DNA from: Drechmeria coniospora
Lineage: Eukaryota; Ascomycota; Sordariomycetes; Hypocreales; Ophiocordycipitaceae
NCBI RefSeq assembly: GCF_001625195.1
Contig: NC_054389.1
Span: 744,001 to 808,000, forward strand
Length of the DNA stretch: 64,000 bases
Direction: 5' to 3'
The notes under the pieces are model-generated. The model saw only the letters and a list, made by a program, of their open reading frames with translations, was not told where the DNA came from and did no database searches. A program made the translations under genes and the position numbers. This document shows, piece after piece, positions 20,795-33,500 of this stretch; positions within the stretch are counted from its first letter, which is position 1; each line of letters begins with the position of its first letter.

Positions 20795-22273
20795 TTACTT
20801 TGGTCCCAGAGCGGCAGCGACGGCGGCTACCTCCTCGTCCAGAGGTAGGATGTGCGGCAGCGGTCCGACGGTGGCGATGGACAGCGGGTTGATCTGCGTA
20901 TGGCTTCGCATGTAGTGAAACTTGATGTGCTCGAACTGCGTCGTCGCCTTGAACGCGCCGCTCTCGTGCTTCCAGTACAGATTGCGCATCCAGCGGTGCA
21001 GTTGCGGGTAGCCCGAACGGATGTCCCGGATGTTGCACTTGAAGTGCTGCACGTAGACGGGGTCGAAGCGCACGAGCGTCACGTACCTGGAGGGCGCAAT
21101 TCATTCATCAGCGGAAAGGCAGCCGACGGTCGGGGTCGCGGTCAACTTACAGCCGGATGTCGGCCTCGGTCAGGTTCTTTCCAAAGTAGTAGGGACCATC
21201 TTTCTGCCTGCCCAGGTGCTTCTCCGCCTTGTCGAGCGCCTCGAACAGGGCGATGACGTTGCGCTCGTACGCCTCGGCCGTCGTCGCGAAGCCGGACTTG
21301 TAGACGCCGTTGTTGATGAGGTCGTACGTCCACGTGTTCGTCTCGTCGATTTCCGCTCGCAAGTTCTCCGGATACAGGACAACCTTGCGGAACTTTTCGT
21401 CGATCAAGTCGTCGAACTGGAGCCGCCGCGTCAGCCAAACGAAAATGCCGCGGAATGGTCGAGGCGTCTGCCTCGGCTCACCTCCGTCGAGAGCATGCGC
21501 AAGATTTCGCTGCTCTCGTTGTTCACGATCGTCTTCGTCTTCTTGTCGTACAAGACTGGGACGGTGAAGCGGCCCTCGTAATCCTTGCTGGATTCAAAGT
21601 ACACCTGTCGGAGGTGGGTGAACGTGGCGTGCCCCTCCATGGGATCGGGCACTACGTTGTCGCCCGGCAACTTCTCATCCTTGGTCACGAAGCGCCATCC
21701 GCCTTCGGCGAGATGCCAGTGCACGACGGAAAAGGAGATGAATTCATCAAGGCCCTTGAGCTTCCTCGTAATCAGGGTGCGGTGAGCCTGCGCGGGAGAC
21801 GGGTGCGATGGTTAGCGAGCGCAGCTCGAGGCCGGGACGCACAGAATTCCTCGAGGCAGAAGACGTACCCATGGGCATGCATAGCTCACGTAGAGGTGAT
21901 AACGCCCCTTCTCGGGTGGGTACTTGGCACCACTCTCGCGAGAGATCGAGTCGCGGAACGAGCTGACCTGTCGCTTGTACTCTCCCGTCTTGTCGCCGGG
22001 CTTGACCCAGTCGGTGAGTTTGCCGCTAGTCGACTGCGAACTGTCAGCCATCATGGCCTTTGCGGCAGGTATTCGACTCATCCGTAAACTCACCATTCTG
22101 CTCGGATTTGCTTGCGATTGTTGTCTTTGGGTTGGTTGACGGCCGAGGGCTGCTTGACGGCTGAGGGTTGCTTGACCAGCTGTCGTCGTCGAGGGTATGG
22201 AACGTGTAAGTGGATGATGGAACTTGGTGCGGGTGAGTACGAATGGTACTCCTCGCAATCGCAGAGAATTCAT
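20795..22273 (-). CDS. ECM4: Ecm4-type glutathione S-transferase / glutathionyl-hydroquinone reductase
   Basis: Xi/omega-class glutathione transferase that reduces glutathionyl-hydroquinones. Exons are 22273-21869, 21787-21482, 21416-21151 and 21086-20795; introns are 81, 65 and 64 nt with GTACGT, GTGAGC and GTAAGT donors. The long form has 422 residues. Motifs: [20 protein letters not shown], then SYACPWAHRTLI, with the catalytic Cys followed by Pro-Trp as in Ecm4 (C133 in the long form); [11 protein letters not shown] (glutathione binding); and [12 protein letters not shown] in the C-terminal helical domain. A second start (ATG pair at 22054/22051) would give about 349 residues, the usual length of the family. 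The extra 73 residues of the long form are basic, with Ser/Thr/Arg and no acidic residue before the second ATG, like a mitochondrial presequence. A possible 60-nt intron near the short-form start is discussed in the findings. Confidence 0.85.
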
Positions 22274-23121
22274 TGACAAGCTCACCGTAGGTTATCTCGC
22301 TATCCCAGCCCAGCACTGTAGATGTAAGTACGCAAGAAAATAGAGCTTGGCCCGAGAGAGCCGTATCGTTGGGGCCCTGAGCAGCTTAGTAGCCTGCGTT
22401 CACCTTCGGAGCGGTGCGGGGAAGGCAATCGAGCATCATGGTAACGACGGCTTGGTAATGATGACGTAATCTGTGCCGCCCGCTGCAACCGGCTGCAATC
22501 GGGGCCCAGTCCAGCCACCAACGTGAGCAAGGCGGGGGAGCGTTGCACTGGAACGTCGCGTTGCCGGGTGGTTCGGGAACACGCCGTATTCTCGTAATTA
22601 ATTAATACGGTGTAATATTGTAATATTCGTCGAGAGAACAAGCCTACCCGAGTTTGAGTGTTAGTGCAGCAATACCGCAATACTAGGACGCCCAGCAAGC
22701 ACCTGGGCTGTGCTTCGGTGAACCGCTGCCACCTGCATAGTCTAGTGGATGGGTGACGACTGAGTGGTCGAGCGAGTTTCTTCCTGCGTACGGCATTCGT
22801 TCCATGAGACGCAGCCTGGCAAACAACTCGTCTTTGCGCCGGACGCACGGGTTCGCTCGCTCGCTAGTTTGATCTTGACTGGTTTGATTCTCGCTTGTCC
22901 GACTTCGAGCATGAGCCGCTGCCTCAAATCGATACGTTCTCCGTATGGCGCTGTGTGCCCGTCTTGAGACCTTTGTGGATTCAATCTCGTGACGAGCGTG
23001 TTCCCCCATGCAAGCCTACACTCGACAGTCGACATTACATCTACCGCTATCAGGATGGAATGTACGATATTTTCCCCCTTCTATGCATCGGCTCCAGAAA
23101 CACCCATACCTGCCATTCCAC
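22274..23121. other. Intergenic region
   Basis: It separates the Ecm4-like gene's 5' end from the UBA1 3' end. It includes a short AT-rich patch at about 22590-22630 (TAATTAATTAATACGG). Open frames on the minus strand (for example 22300-22848) have no recognisable protein character. Confidence 0.55.
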
Positions 23122-26100
23122 TCACTGAACTCGAACCTTGATGTAAGGCACCTCGACATCTTCCTCGGCCATGTCGTCGGCGACAATCTCGAAGATGACC
23201 TCCTTCTGGTGCGGGGGAATTGGCGTCTTCGAGATCGACTCCACCAGTTCGCTGAGCTTCATCGGATACCGGTCCTTGAGCTTCGCCGGGGGGAAGAAGC
23301 TCGCGTACAAGAGACTGACGCCCGAGCTCAGCATGTTGATGCTCAAACCCTTCTCTTGGAACTGGTCAATCAACTCCCGCAGCGTGATGTTGTCCACCTC
23401 GAATCGGTCCCAGATCTTGTCCAGAGACACCTTGCCGTCGGGGCCTTGGTACTCCACCTTCGGGCTCGCGATGGGTTCGCTGAAGCCAAAGAAAGGCAGG
23501 GCGAGGTTGATGAAGCCGTTCTTGTACTGTTCGAGGTCCGTCTTGCCGTCGACGACCTTGTAGAGCTCCAAGACGACCAGGCCGGTGACGAGTGCCGTCG
23601 TCGTGGCAATCGCGGGGATGATCTTGCCGGCAATGAACTTGGTCTTGTGCCGGTCGGCCTGCTCAATCTTGTAGTTCTCGGCACGCAAATTGCTGCAGGC
23701 GGTAATGAAGTCGATGTGGTGGTTCGTGTCGTCGTCCTTCTCAAACTCAACAGCCTGAAGCTGGAAGCCCGACAGCGTGTTCGCGGCCGGTATGCTATCA
23801 ATGATCTTGTCCAGCTCCGCGCTGTCGTCGAAATTCGTCTCGGCGTTCGGATCCTGTCCGGTTAGCCTTGCATTCACTCATGCACGGATGGATTCGCAGG
23901 CATGCCAACGTACCGGCTCCTTGTCATCCGCCTGAATCTTGACGTTGGCGTCGGGCGCGAAGTCGGGGACGATGACGTTGTCCAGCTCGCGCAAGTAAAG
24001 GCTCCTGTCCGTGCCGGGGGACTTGATGTTGAAGTTGAAAGCGTGCAAGTTGGCGGCGGCGACGACGAACCCAAAGTGAGTCGCGTTGTTTGGGTCGAAC
24101 TTGAGAGCGTCGGGGGCGCGCTTGGGGCCGGACCAGAACGGGGCGCCGCTCGAGGTTGTCGAGTCCTTGGGGAAGTTGTACAGAAGCTGCTGGATCTTGT
24201 TCGAAAATTCCGTCTCGAACAAGGCGCGGGCCCATGCGATGCAGTCCTCGAACGTGCGAGGTCGCTCCGTGGTGAGGAAATTTCGAATCATCTCCAGCGT
24301 CTCCTTCTGGTTCCCGCCCTGCTTCATCGTCGCCTCGAGGAAGTTGGGCTGCGTCAGGTACAGATTCACCGTCTGCGGCGTCTTGACGAACAACTTCTCG
24401 AACATGTACTCCTTGGACCATGCTATGGTGTGCTCGATGCGGTTGGGGAAGCTCCGGACGGTGCACATGGGGAATTCCTTCTCGGGGGGGTCCTGCGAAG
24501 ACGAGTACGACTCGGTCAGGTGTGGCAGGACGACTTGGGTGTTGCCCTTGGTGCCGAGCGTGCCGCTCTCGAGCAGGGGTTTCCGGAAGAAGACGCATCG
24601 GCGGTCGACGTATGTCCTCGCTTCGACATTGTCCAGCGCATTGGTGACGCCGTCGAGACCTTCCCAAAATTCTTCATTGAAGACGTGCTCCGTGTCGGCG
24701 CTCACTCGGTCCTTCAGCGTCTCGATGTGGCCCTGGAGCTCGGGGTTCATGCGCTGCACCGCCCGAGCAGCACAGTCGCTCTTCATGTTGCCGACGTCGG
24801 CGGCGCGGAACAAGAATTGGCGGTTCAGGTTGCTCTTCTCGATCGAGTCCATGTCCGTGACGATAATCTTGCCCTTCGGGCCCGTTCCCAGCCCCATCAT
24901 GGCCCAGTTCTTGAGCATTTCGCATCCGATGGCGCCGGCGCCGACGAGGAATTGCTTCAGATTGGCAATCTTCTCTTGAAACTCGGTGCCGAAAACGGCA
25001 ATCTGGCCGTCGTATCGGCTTCCGATGGGCTTGCAGAGCTCGGGAGAGCGCTTGGTGCTGGTGGGAAGCGATTCGAGCGAATCAAAGTACATCCACTGCT
25101 GAACGGGCTGAAACTTGCCGGAGACGGCCTTGAGGACCTCCTGCGCGGTGATGCCACCGAAGAAGGCGGCCATGGGGCTCAGATCACCCATGGCTTGGTA
25201 GCTGAGCTCCTTGATCAGCTTTTCGTCGAGGTCCATTTCAAGCTTCTCCTGCTCGGCAAACTTCTTGGCCGCGCCCAAGACGACGGCAGCGTCATCTTCG
25301 TCCATCGGCTTCGGCAGACGGCCGTTGGACTCCTCGAAGGCCTCGAGGGCCTGGAAGCCGAGGTGCAGCTGCTGGGGTCGGTCAAACTTGGCAAAGTCGG
25401 ATATGGCGAACTCGGGCTCCTTCAGAGCGGCGGTGAAGTTCTTGAAGTCGATCTGCTTGGGCATCTTGACCTGCTGGTACATGCCGCCACGCCGGTACTG
25501 GCCGAGGCTGGAGACGTCTCCGATGGAAAACGTGTAGGGACCCTTGACGGAAACCTTTCGAGGCTCGCAGCCGTTCAAGGCCTCCATTCCCTCGACCTCG
25601 GAGAAGGTGACGTAGTCGCCGTCCTCCAGGCCATGCCTCGTCTCGTCGAGCGCAGAGACCAGGCCCTCCTCGTCGATTCCGGCAATGATGCCGCTCAACG
25701 GCGACTCGCCCGTGGGATCGATGACGGTAAACTTTTTGCCAAAGTCGCAGAACAGGGAGCCGAAGAGGCCAAAGGTGCTGGCGACGACAACAAAGATGCC
25801 CTTGGCGTGGCAGTAATCGGCGATGACTTTCTGGGAGGATATCGGGACGTTGGTCAGAACGACGACCTGGTACTTTTCGAACTGCTCTGGATTGCTTCCA
25901 AGCCTTGGTACGATTAGCATTTGGCAGGCGCTCGCAGGAAACGGCAAGAAACACGCGAGAAACATACCCTGGTGATTGGTGAACGTTCACGGGCGTGTAG
26001 GCGTTGAGTTCGGCGACGCGCGGGGCCGTCACTTCGTCTCGAGGCTTGCCGACGTCCGAGGGGGAAAGGAAGAATTGGGAGGAAAGGTCGGCAATCCGAG

Positions 26101-26404
26101 CGGGGGCCGGATCGTAGAGGGTCAGGCTCTTGACGCCTGCGAGAGCAATGTTCTTGGCAACCTCGACGCCCAAGCCTTTGAGTCCAACGATGAGGACGTT
26201 GGAGGCGCCCATGCGTCTCATGGCTTCGTGGCCCAAGACGTAGAGCTGTCGACTGTAGAGAGACTCATCGATGTCGGTGTTGCCTACGACGGAATCGTCG
26301 ACCTGCATCCGGGTCGTGAGGTCGACCTCGGGAAGCTTTTTGCCCTGCGGAGGGGCGTCAGTATGGTCCAGAAAAAGGCTTCCGGGCATCGTACGCACCG
26401 CCAT
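23122..26404 (-). CDS. UBA1: Ubiquitin-activating enzyme E1 (Uba1)
   Basis: Predicted 1,052-residue E1, which adenylates ubiquitin and charges it to E2 enzymes. Exons are 26404-25968, 25903-23914 and 23853-23122. Intron 1 (64 nt) has donor GTATGT and branch CTAAT; intron 2 (60 nt) has donor GTACGT, branch CTAAC and acceptor CAG. N-terminal half: [20 protein letters not shown] and [16 protein letters not shown] (inactive adenylation repeat). Active repeat: [19 protein letters not shown], then [19 protein letters not shown]. The catalytic cysteine is C626 in [17 protein letters not shown]-terminal ubiquitin-fold domain ends the protein ([16 protein letters not shown]). Length and order match yeast Uba1. 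The start ATG lies in a short N-terminal extension before [11 protein letters not shown]. Nothing is odd about the gene; the nearest neighbour upstream is the divergent giant gene, 4.1 kb away. Confidence 0.96.
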
Positions 26405-29400
26405 GGTCCGTTTACTGTTCGGCCGCGAGGCTCCGTCGGAGAGCTTTCGCTTCCCCTGCGTTCCGGTCTCTGCTGGGGGAGGAATTTTGAAGGCGTAATC
26501 AGCACCCGGTTGAGCTCAGCCTCGACCTAGGTACCGATTCCGGAGGCGAGTAACCTGTCGGGAAAAGTAGGGAGGTTGTTTGGCGGCCGTGATCCTGTTT
26601 GATTGCGGAGGGTTGGGTCACAAGCGAATGTGCTCAATGTGACGAGAGGGTTGTTGGGATGTGGGAAGATGGCCAGGCCAGCGCTGGAGAGAGTTGATGA
26701 GGTAATGCTGTCACCGCGACGGTCACGGCCGAGAGGGGCTGATGGGAATTGGAGGGGCAAAGAACAGACCAGACCGACACCTCACATGCACATCAGAGAC
26801 CACAGTTGTGCTTAGCAACCAACCTCTAGCCTAAGTGGGGTTGCCTCCCGAATCTTGATAGCTGACTTTGATGGACGAATATCACCTACCCTACACCAAT
26901 ATCCAAGCTGATGGGATTCGTGTTCAATTGCCATTACCCCTAGAAACGGGCATGAAGCAGAAACTCCAAGTACGAACGGTCCTTTTGAGAGGATTCTGAG
27001 CCAGAGAGCACTCGACAGGAACGGCATTATCTCGATCAAACACTTCAAATTTCTGCACTTACAAAGTTGTCACCTTGCGTTCGTGGGCTGGCCATGTCAC
27101 TGTTTCCATTCTGCCTCTGTGATCAGAGAGGGATTCATGGAAGATGCAGTTTGGCTCCGGGGTGGATGACAAAGCGTCCTCTTCTGCGGTTCTCCAGAAG
27201 AGGGTTAGTAATGGGGAGATGCCAGTTTCGACTCGTTTGTTCCTGATGGAATTACCAGCTGATGACGTAGTGCGATGTCGGTGTAATTTGGTGTCTCGCT
27301 AGCAGCTTTGCCATACTTGAAAATCGACGCAAACATAAGGAGAAACATGACGAGATAAGCCGAGTCGGCTTGAAGGTGCTCGAGCTTCATGCGGCGTCTC
27401 AACTTGAACTCGCGTGGCATGGAAACTCAGGCTCGCATGGCGCGTAAAGAAGCTAAAACGGGTTCCTTAACCTTCAGCCGATACCTGGATTGCTGTAGAT
27501 ATTGTACTCTACCGTGTACTTGTACACATGGTATCGCTACGTCCTTCGCCTTGACACCCCCAACGATGTCTATGCATGATTTGCGGGACGGTGGAGGAAT
27601 GGGAATGGCAATGGAGGGGTGGGATGAAACAATACAACCGGGTAACTGGTGACTTGACCTGGGTCTCGCCAAGGCTGAAGCTCCATCCATGCACTGTAGC
27701 CTTCGTCCTCTCCTCCCCCCTTCATCGACCACGCGACTGCGGATCGCGACCAGCCCGAAACGTTCTTCCGGTAGGCCGTTTGAACTTTCCAAGGATGCAG
27801 CATCCAATGTTAAAGCAAGGTAGGGGTCCATCGGTTCGTAGCGACTAAGCCATAACAACACTCATATCAGTTTCTAGGAACTCAGAATGTGACAAAGCGC
27901 TGAATCCTATCATTGCTTGCTCGTGACTGCCGGGCAACATCGGCGTCGGATTCATATTAGGGCGGACCTTTGAAGCTTTGTTTCAGGGCTTTCCCCGACG
28001 TTTTTTCTCGGGAGACTCTCACACGGTTTACCTGAGAGGCTGAGGATTGAGGGCTTGCTGAAGGGATACGCCAAGACAAGACTCGCGGTGCGACATGAAT
28101 GTATGCATTATACCTTTCACGTAATTGTTGATTGGGTGCGCGATGGCTGGACGGTGCAAGTTGCCATATCGTTATTCCGCACATCGTCTTCCAATGATTC
28201 GCTGGCGGAGACCTCCCCTCTCTGCCTCTGATTTGCAGTCCCAGACAGCAATGGCCAACGCCGTGGGAATTATCGAATGTGGGACAGTGGCAGAAATCCA
28301 GAGAGCCGACGAGCAAACTACCCCGACATTCATAGGCCCCCCCATTTCACAATGGAGCTTCACGTGGGGGTTGGTGACGGGAGCGACTTGGGGCGAGCAT
28401 CTCCAGTATTACAGGGAATGGTAAGGAGTACACTTGCTGCTGTGGGAGCACTAAAAACTTGCAACAGTGCCAGACCGACATGTGGGTGTCTGGGACCCAC
28501 TTTTGGTATCAACCGAGTTTGTACCTACGAACTTTCAGGCACATACAACAGTAAGTACTCCGTACAGCTAGCTAGTATTATCATTCATTTTCTGTTCTTG
28601 TCGAATCTCAACTCAGGGTTGAGGTCTTTTCTAGCACTGCCTTCTCGTATCGTAACGAACGAGAACGAGATTGAACGTGCTCGGCCTTGGGCAACAGCTC
28701 CCAGACGGCAAGGGGTGTTGCGACTAATGAATGTGGCGTATCCGAGTTCCAGTGGGTTCAGCGCAATTAGAGCAGTTCAGTGCAGAACAGTTTGTGGCGA
28801 GTCAAAGCAACGTTCGAATGTCTCACAAACACATCTCCGGCAAGGGAAGCCCGGGGAGGGAGGCGGGAGCAGGCGGAACGACTGGAGGTTACGGAGTACT
28901 TCGTATAATATTTACATGTACGGGGCGTAGTAGTTTTACTCCGTGTACTCTGTACTTGTACGGGGTATTGATATTACTACTCTGTACGGAGTACGAAGTA
29001 CAAATACTTGTGTTGCTCCGTATTGTACAGAGTAATAATACTTCGCACTTGATCCCGCGCAAGTACGGAGTACTTAAATAATACATCCCATACATGCGGC
29101 TACAGTGCTCTGTACTATTCGCAAGTTTTATTAGCAAATGTAGATGCGAGGAGTAATGCATGCACGCACGTGTTGCATGTAATGACTCCTCAAGTAAAAC
29201 TCCGTACTTGTAAGTAGTAATACTGCATCATCGTACCCCAACGGCTACCCACATCACGACTCTATATGGGAGCAGTATCCGCCGCCTCCCCTCGTACTCT
29301 GTGAATCCCGCTCAGGTTCGTTGCATGAGCCATGCTGAAGCGACATGGTGATTCCCCGGTGCCCTTAAGATTCATAGGGGGGATGTGAGAATTGTCTACG

Positions 29401-30550
29401 GGTCGGATATCTTTGCACACAATGAGTGACGTCTTGGACCGCCAGACCGCCGGGCTCAGACCAGTGAACCTTGTGCTGGCTACGACGGCACGCGGCATGC
29501 CCGTACGGGGTGAGAGAAAGAGGACTAGAACGCATCTGCGTATGGCTCGCAAATGAGACGCGTTCACGACTCGGCGACTATCCGAGCGCAAGGTAAAGTA
29601 ACGGCGCGTTGATCGCCCCGGAGGCGTGACATGCGGCACTCGCCAGGAGGGCATCAAGTACGGACCATAGTACAAAATACATGGCAAGTAAGTACATTCC
29701 CATGCATCCGGGTATCCCTACTCGATTCCTTACCCAGTTTGGAGGATTAAACTCCGCTGGAATGTCGCGGGAACGAGCCGGGGGACGAATCCGCTGGCGA
29801 GGCCGGTACCCCGTGCTCCGCACTTGGTCCATGGTTCGGAAAGGAATCCCGATCGGTCGAGGAATGGAATTTGGCCTTTCGATGTGCGCTTGGACTTGAA
29901 CGCCTGCCTGTCTCTCTGGAGCAACCCGCAGGTGAAGTTGCACGGACGGAGCACAGTACATGTACACGGTATGCAGCTGCCCATGATGCATGCACATGTC
30001 CCCTGTAGTTGCATTGTTATTCATGAACGGACTGCCGGTGCTGTATGGGCATTGCACAGCAGCGTTGCCTGTGCAGCGGTGGTGTTGAACCCGCTCCCGC
30101 CACGGTTATGCACCGTACGGGATCGTTGCTCGCATGATGAGGCCAATGGCCTGATCGAACGACGAGTGTATGCTGAAGTACTGGACGGTGCAGGGCATTC
30201 CGCATTGTCTTGCGGCCTGCCGAGGCGTAGACACCATCGACACGGATACCGGGAAGGGGTGTACGTCTAGAGGACCAAGCATCCTTCGTTCCCTGCTAGG
30301 ATCGATGGGGATGCATCGATCGATCGCCAAAGATCGGTCGTACGCATGCATACTGTATGCATCCATGTACAGTGTACCGCAATTCCTGTATGTACAGGTA
30401 CGGATGGTCGAATCGAACTCGAAAGGCGCGCAAACCGTGCATCTCGCGTCTCTCCCACGCATGCGTACCTGATCTCGTAAGTCGAAAAGCAGACGTCCTG
30501 TTGTGTCCAAGTCAGCAAGCAGCGATTGAATCGATGGAGCTGCCGCGAAC
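26405..30550. other. 4.1-kb gene-poor spacer between UBA1 and the giant gene
   Basis: No open frame here shows recognisable protein features. From about 28540 to 29215 the sequence is AT-richer and carries repeated GTACGGAGTAC/GTACTCCGTAC elements (for example 28984-28994 and 29063-29073). The stretch 29900-30450 is rich in GTAC and ATGCAT words with small palindromes (ATCGATCGATCG near 30317). The first kilobase is the probable UBA1 promoter; the remainder would be upstream sequence of the giant gene. No RNA gene or intact transposon was found. Confidence 0.6.
28550..29210. repeat. Cluster of GTACGGAGTAC-type elements
   Basis: Full or near-full copies on both strands occur near 28555, 28893, 28940, 28984, 29063 and 29200, in an AT-richer stretch. 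The same 11-mer recurs in other spacers of the window. Its function is unknown. Confidence 0.75.
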
Positions 30551-33500
30551 ATGACGGCAAAGACCGGCTGCATGGTTGTCCTGGCCAGCCTGGCATCCAT
30601 GGCCATGCCGCTGCAACAGATGGAAGGTCCAACTGGGCAACTCCTTCCTCGCCTGCAAGTCCATGTCGGCCACTGTCCCGGGGCCAGTTTCTGCGTCGAC
30701 AAGATCTGCACCACAAACGTCGTCAACCTCGATCCCCTTCATTGCGGACCTGCTGGGCAGGCTTGCAAAGCAGGAGAGATCTGCGTTGTCGGCTCTTGCC
30801 TGCCGCTAAACATCAGCAGCCCAGCAACGGCAGCTGGCGGAGTCGAGGACTGCAGAACGGGACAATGGAGAGACGGCAAGGGTGATTGCCAACCGCTCCG
30901 AATCGCCCTCGACGCGAGACGCTGCGGCCCGCAGGAGAGAGTGTGCGACCCAGGACAGCTCTGTGTCAACGACGTCTGCGTCACCATCGACATCGGGGCC
31001 GATCCCAAGAGCTGCGGCGAGTCCGAATTCGCCTGTGAGCCGGGAAACTGGTGTTTCAACGGCACCTGCACCCCCTTCGAGCTGGGAACGAAATCGACCA
31101 AATGCCGCTGCGACGATGACTGCCCCCTCGGGTTTCCATGCGGAGACGGCCTTTGCCGTCAGATCAGCGTTACCACCGACCTAAACAGCTGTGGTCCGAA
31201 CGGGACGAGATGCCAACCAGGAGAGCTATGTCTTTCGGGCGCATGCCGGCCGGTCAACATCACGGAGGAGGATGCTCTGCACCGGGATTCGGCCGCATGT
31301 CGTGTTGGAGAAGCGAAGCTTCTGGACCGATGCTCCCCCATTTACATCGGGCTGGACCCGTCCCGCTGTGGCGACCATGCTGAGTGCGACGGTGCAGAGG
31401 TCTGCATTTCTGGTGCATGCGTCCGCGACGTTCACCATCCAGGGACCAATGTCGTACACTGCGGCCATGATGCCTGCTCCTGCGCCGTCGTCAAGATCGT
31501 CACCGTCACCGTCGTCGGTGGCCAAGATCCAGCCGACAAGAGCACCTCTGACGCCGGTAGTGCAGGAGCTGCTTCCTCCAGAGGCACTGATGGAAAAACG
31601 GCAAAAAGTGCGCAGAATACAGCTCTAGACACCGAGACAGCTAACCCAGACAATGCGACACAAAATACGTCCAAGACCGAGCGCCTGTACACGGAAGAAA
31701 CCGACATCAAGTCTGCCACTCCCAAGAGCGTCCGGCAAAACAACTCGGCTCAAAATGACGGGACTGATGCCATTGATACCGATAGTCCAGTATCAACCCG
31801 AATGCTATCCAGCATGATGGGAAATGAAGCCACTAGGACTGAGAGAAACGGGACGACAACTTGGCTGACAACGGGCAACGGGATCGGCGAGCCGCAAGGA
31901 ACCGCAAGCAAAGACACGGAAGCTCCGTCAAGCGGTGACACTGAGAGCACGACAAAATCTCCAGCACAGAGCGAGATCACATCTGAGGGTGGCGTTCCTC
32001 CATTAAGTGAACATCAGGGAACTGGCTCAACTTCGAAGAACACCGACGGCAGTGCGACGAATGCCGGACGCGAAACGAGAGTCACGACGAATGAAGAAAG
32101 TAGGCGCACATCTGGAGGCGAACAGCACACATTCAGTAGCCATTGGTCGGCCACCAGCGGTGAGAGGTCCATACGCACAATGCACGTAAACGACCCAGAG
32201 ACGACAGGCGCTACGGATTTCTCGCATTCGAACGACGGGAGCGAGAACACCTCGCAAAATGCCGGCGAGATCAGAAGTCAGAGCACCACTCTTAGCAATC
32301 AGCACACCAGAACAGAAATGTTTTCGAATACCATCGGCCATTCAACTAGTGCTAGAGCCGCCGGGAGCAACGCGAGTGATATTGAAGGAACCACATCTAC
32401 TACCATTGGAGCCGGCAAGAGTACCAGCAACAACGAAGCCATTGCCACCACAGGCACTGGGATGTCTAATAGTACTACTACCAGCATTCCAAGTACAATT
32501 GGTGATTCAGAACTACCCAAGTACTCTTCAAGAGCCTCCAGTGCAACTAATGAGAACGGAGAGGTCAAAAGTACCCGTGAGGGAGCCCCAAGAACCTCTG
32601 GCAGGACAACTTTGCAGACGAATTATAGTGGCAAAACCAATACCGAAGTCAACAAGACTACAAGTGAGATCGACCAGACATCTAGCACTAGAGAGATATT
32701 CACATTGGAAACTCGCTCAACTATAACTGAAGCGAATGCGTCTAAAGAAAGCAAAACCGAAGCTCAAACCCGCACTGAAGGAAGCCTGACAAGTACTAAA
32801 AATCCCGAAACAACCACAACGACAATCAGCACGAGTACAAAAGTGACCCAGTTCACGTTGATTGACGAAACAGGATGGATCAACAGGACTAGTGGCTCAC
32901 CTACAACCCAGGAGGCTCGAGTGCCAACTTCATCAACAGGAGAATTTTCTACTTTCAATAGTCTCAACTCCTGGAGTGGTGATCAAGGGCCCACAAGCAT
33001 GACCGAGGAATTGACACAAACTAGCGCAAATCAAGAGATGACTGGTGGTACGGAGACTGATCAGTCTATCAGCACCAGCAGTATGTTCTTGACCACCAGA
33101 GATGCCGGAGGAACTATCACGAGGAACGATGCTTCCTTAACTAGGGAGATAGCTTTTGAGTCTACATTTACGACAAACTTGCCCACTGCGGCAACGCAGG
33201 ACGGTAGCACGAGTGGTGATGGCAGAGTTAGGAGTACCACTACGGAAAAGCACGAGTCTACAAAAAGCGACGTTTCCAAGGAGGTCCAAATCACCAAAAT
33301 CGGTTTTGTAGCCACTACCAGAGACGTTGGAGAATCTACAACATCTACTGGCGTCTCTACAATCGAGACGGCCGATATCATTTTGAGTACCACTGAGGAA
33401 GTCGGGGGTCCTGCAAATAGGAGCAGCAGCTACAGAGCTGGAGAGACAGGGGCCTCAACCACTATCAATAATGCTCCAATCACTGCAAATCAAACGACAT

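Noticed and set aside
22274..22285. Extension of the Ecm4-like frame to 22285
   Set aside because: The codon there is GTG, not ATG. The first ATG is at 22273.
22300..22848. 182-codon minus-strand frame between the Ecm4-like gene and UBA1
   Set aside because: It is low in hydrophobic core residues, lacks a convincing start and lies in promoter sequence.
23902..25917. 671-codon plus-strand open frame across UBA1
   Set aside because: It is antisense to a clearly conserved E1 enzyme and contains only low-information Leu/Val/Asp/Gly sequence.
27427..27861. 144-codon minus-strand frame in the same spacer
   Set aside because: Its sequence shows no recognisable domain, and no adjoining exon with splice signals was found.
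28277..28930. 217-codon plus-strand frame in the spacer before the giant gene
   Set aside because: No motif, biased composition or splice support; it overlaps repeat-rich sequence. I treat it as chance.
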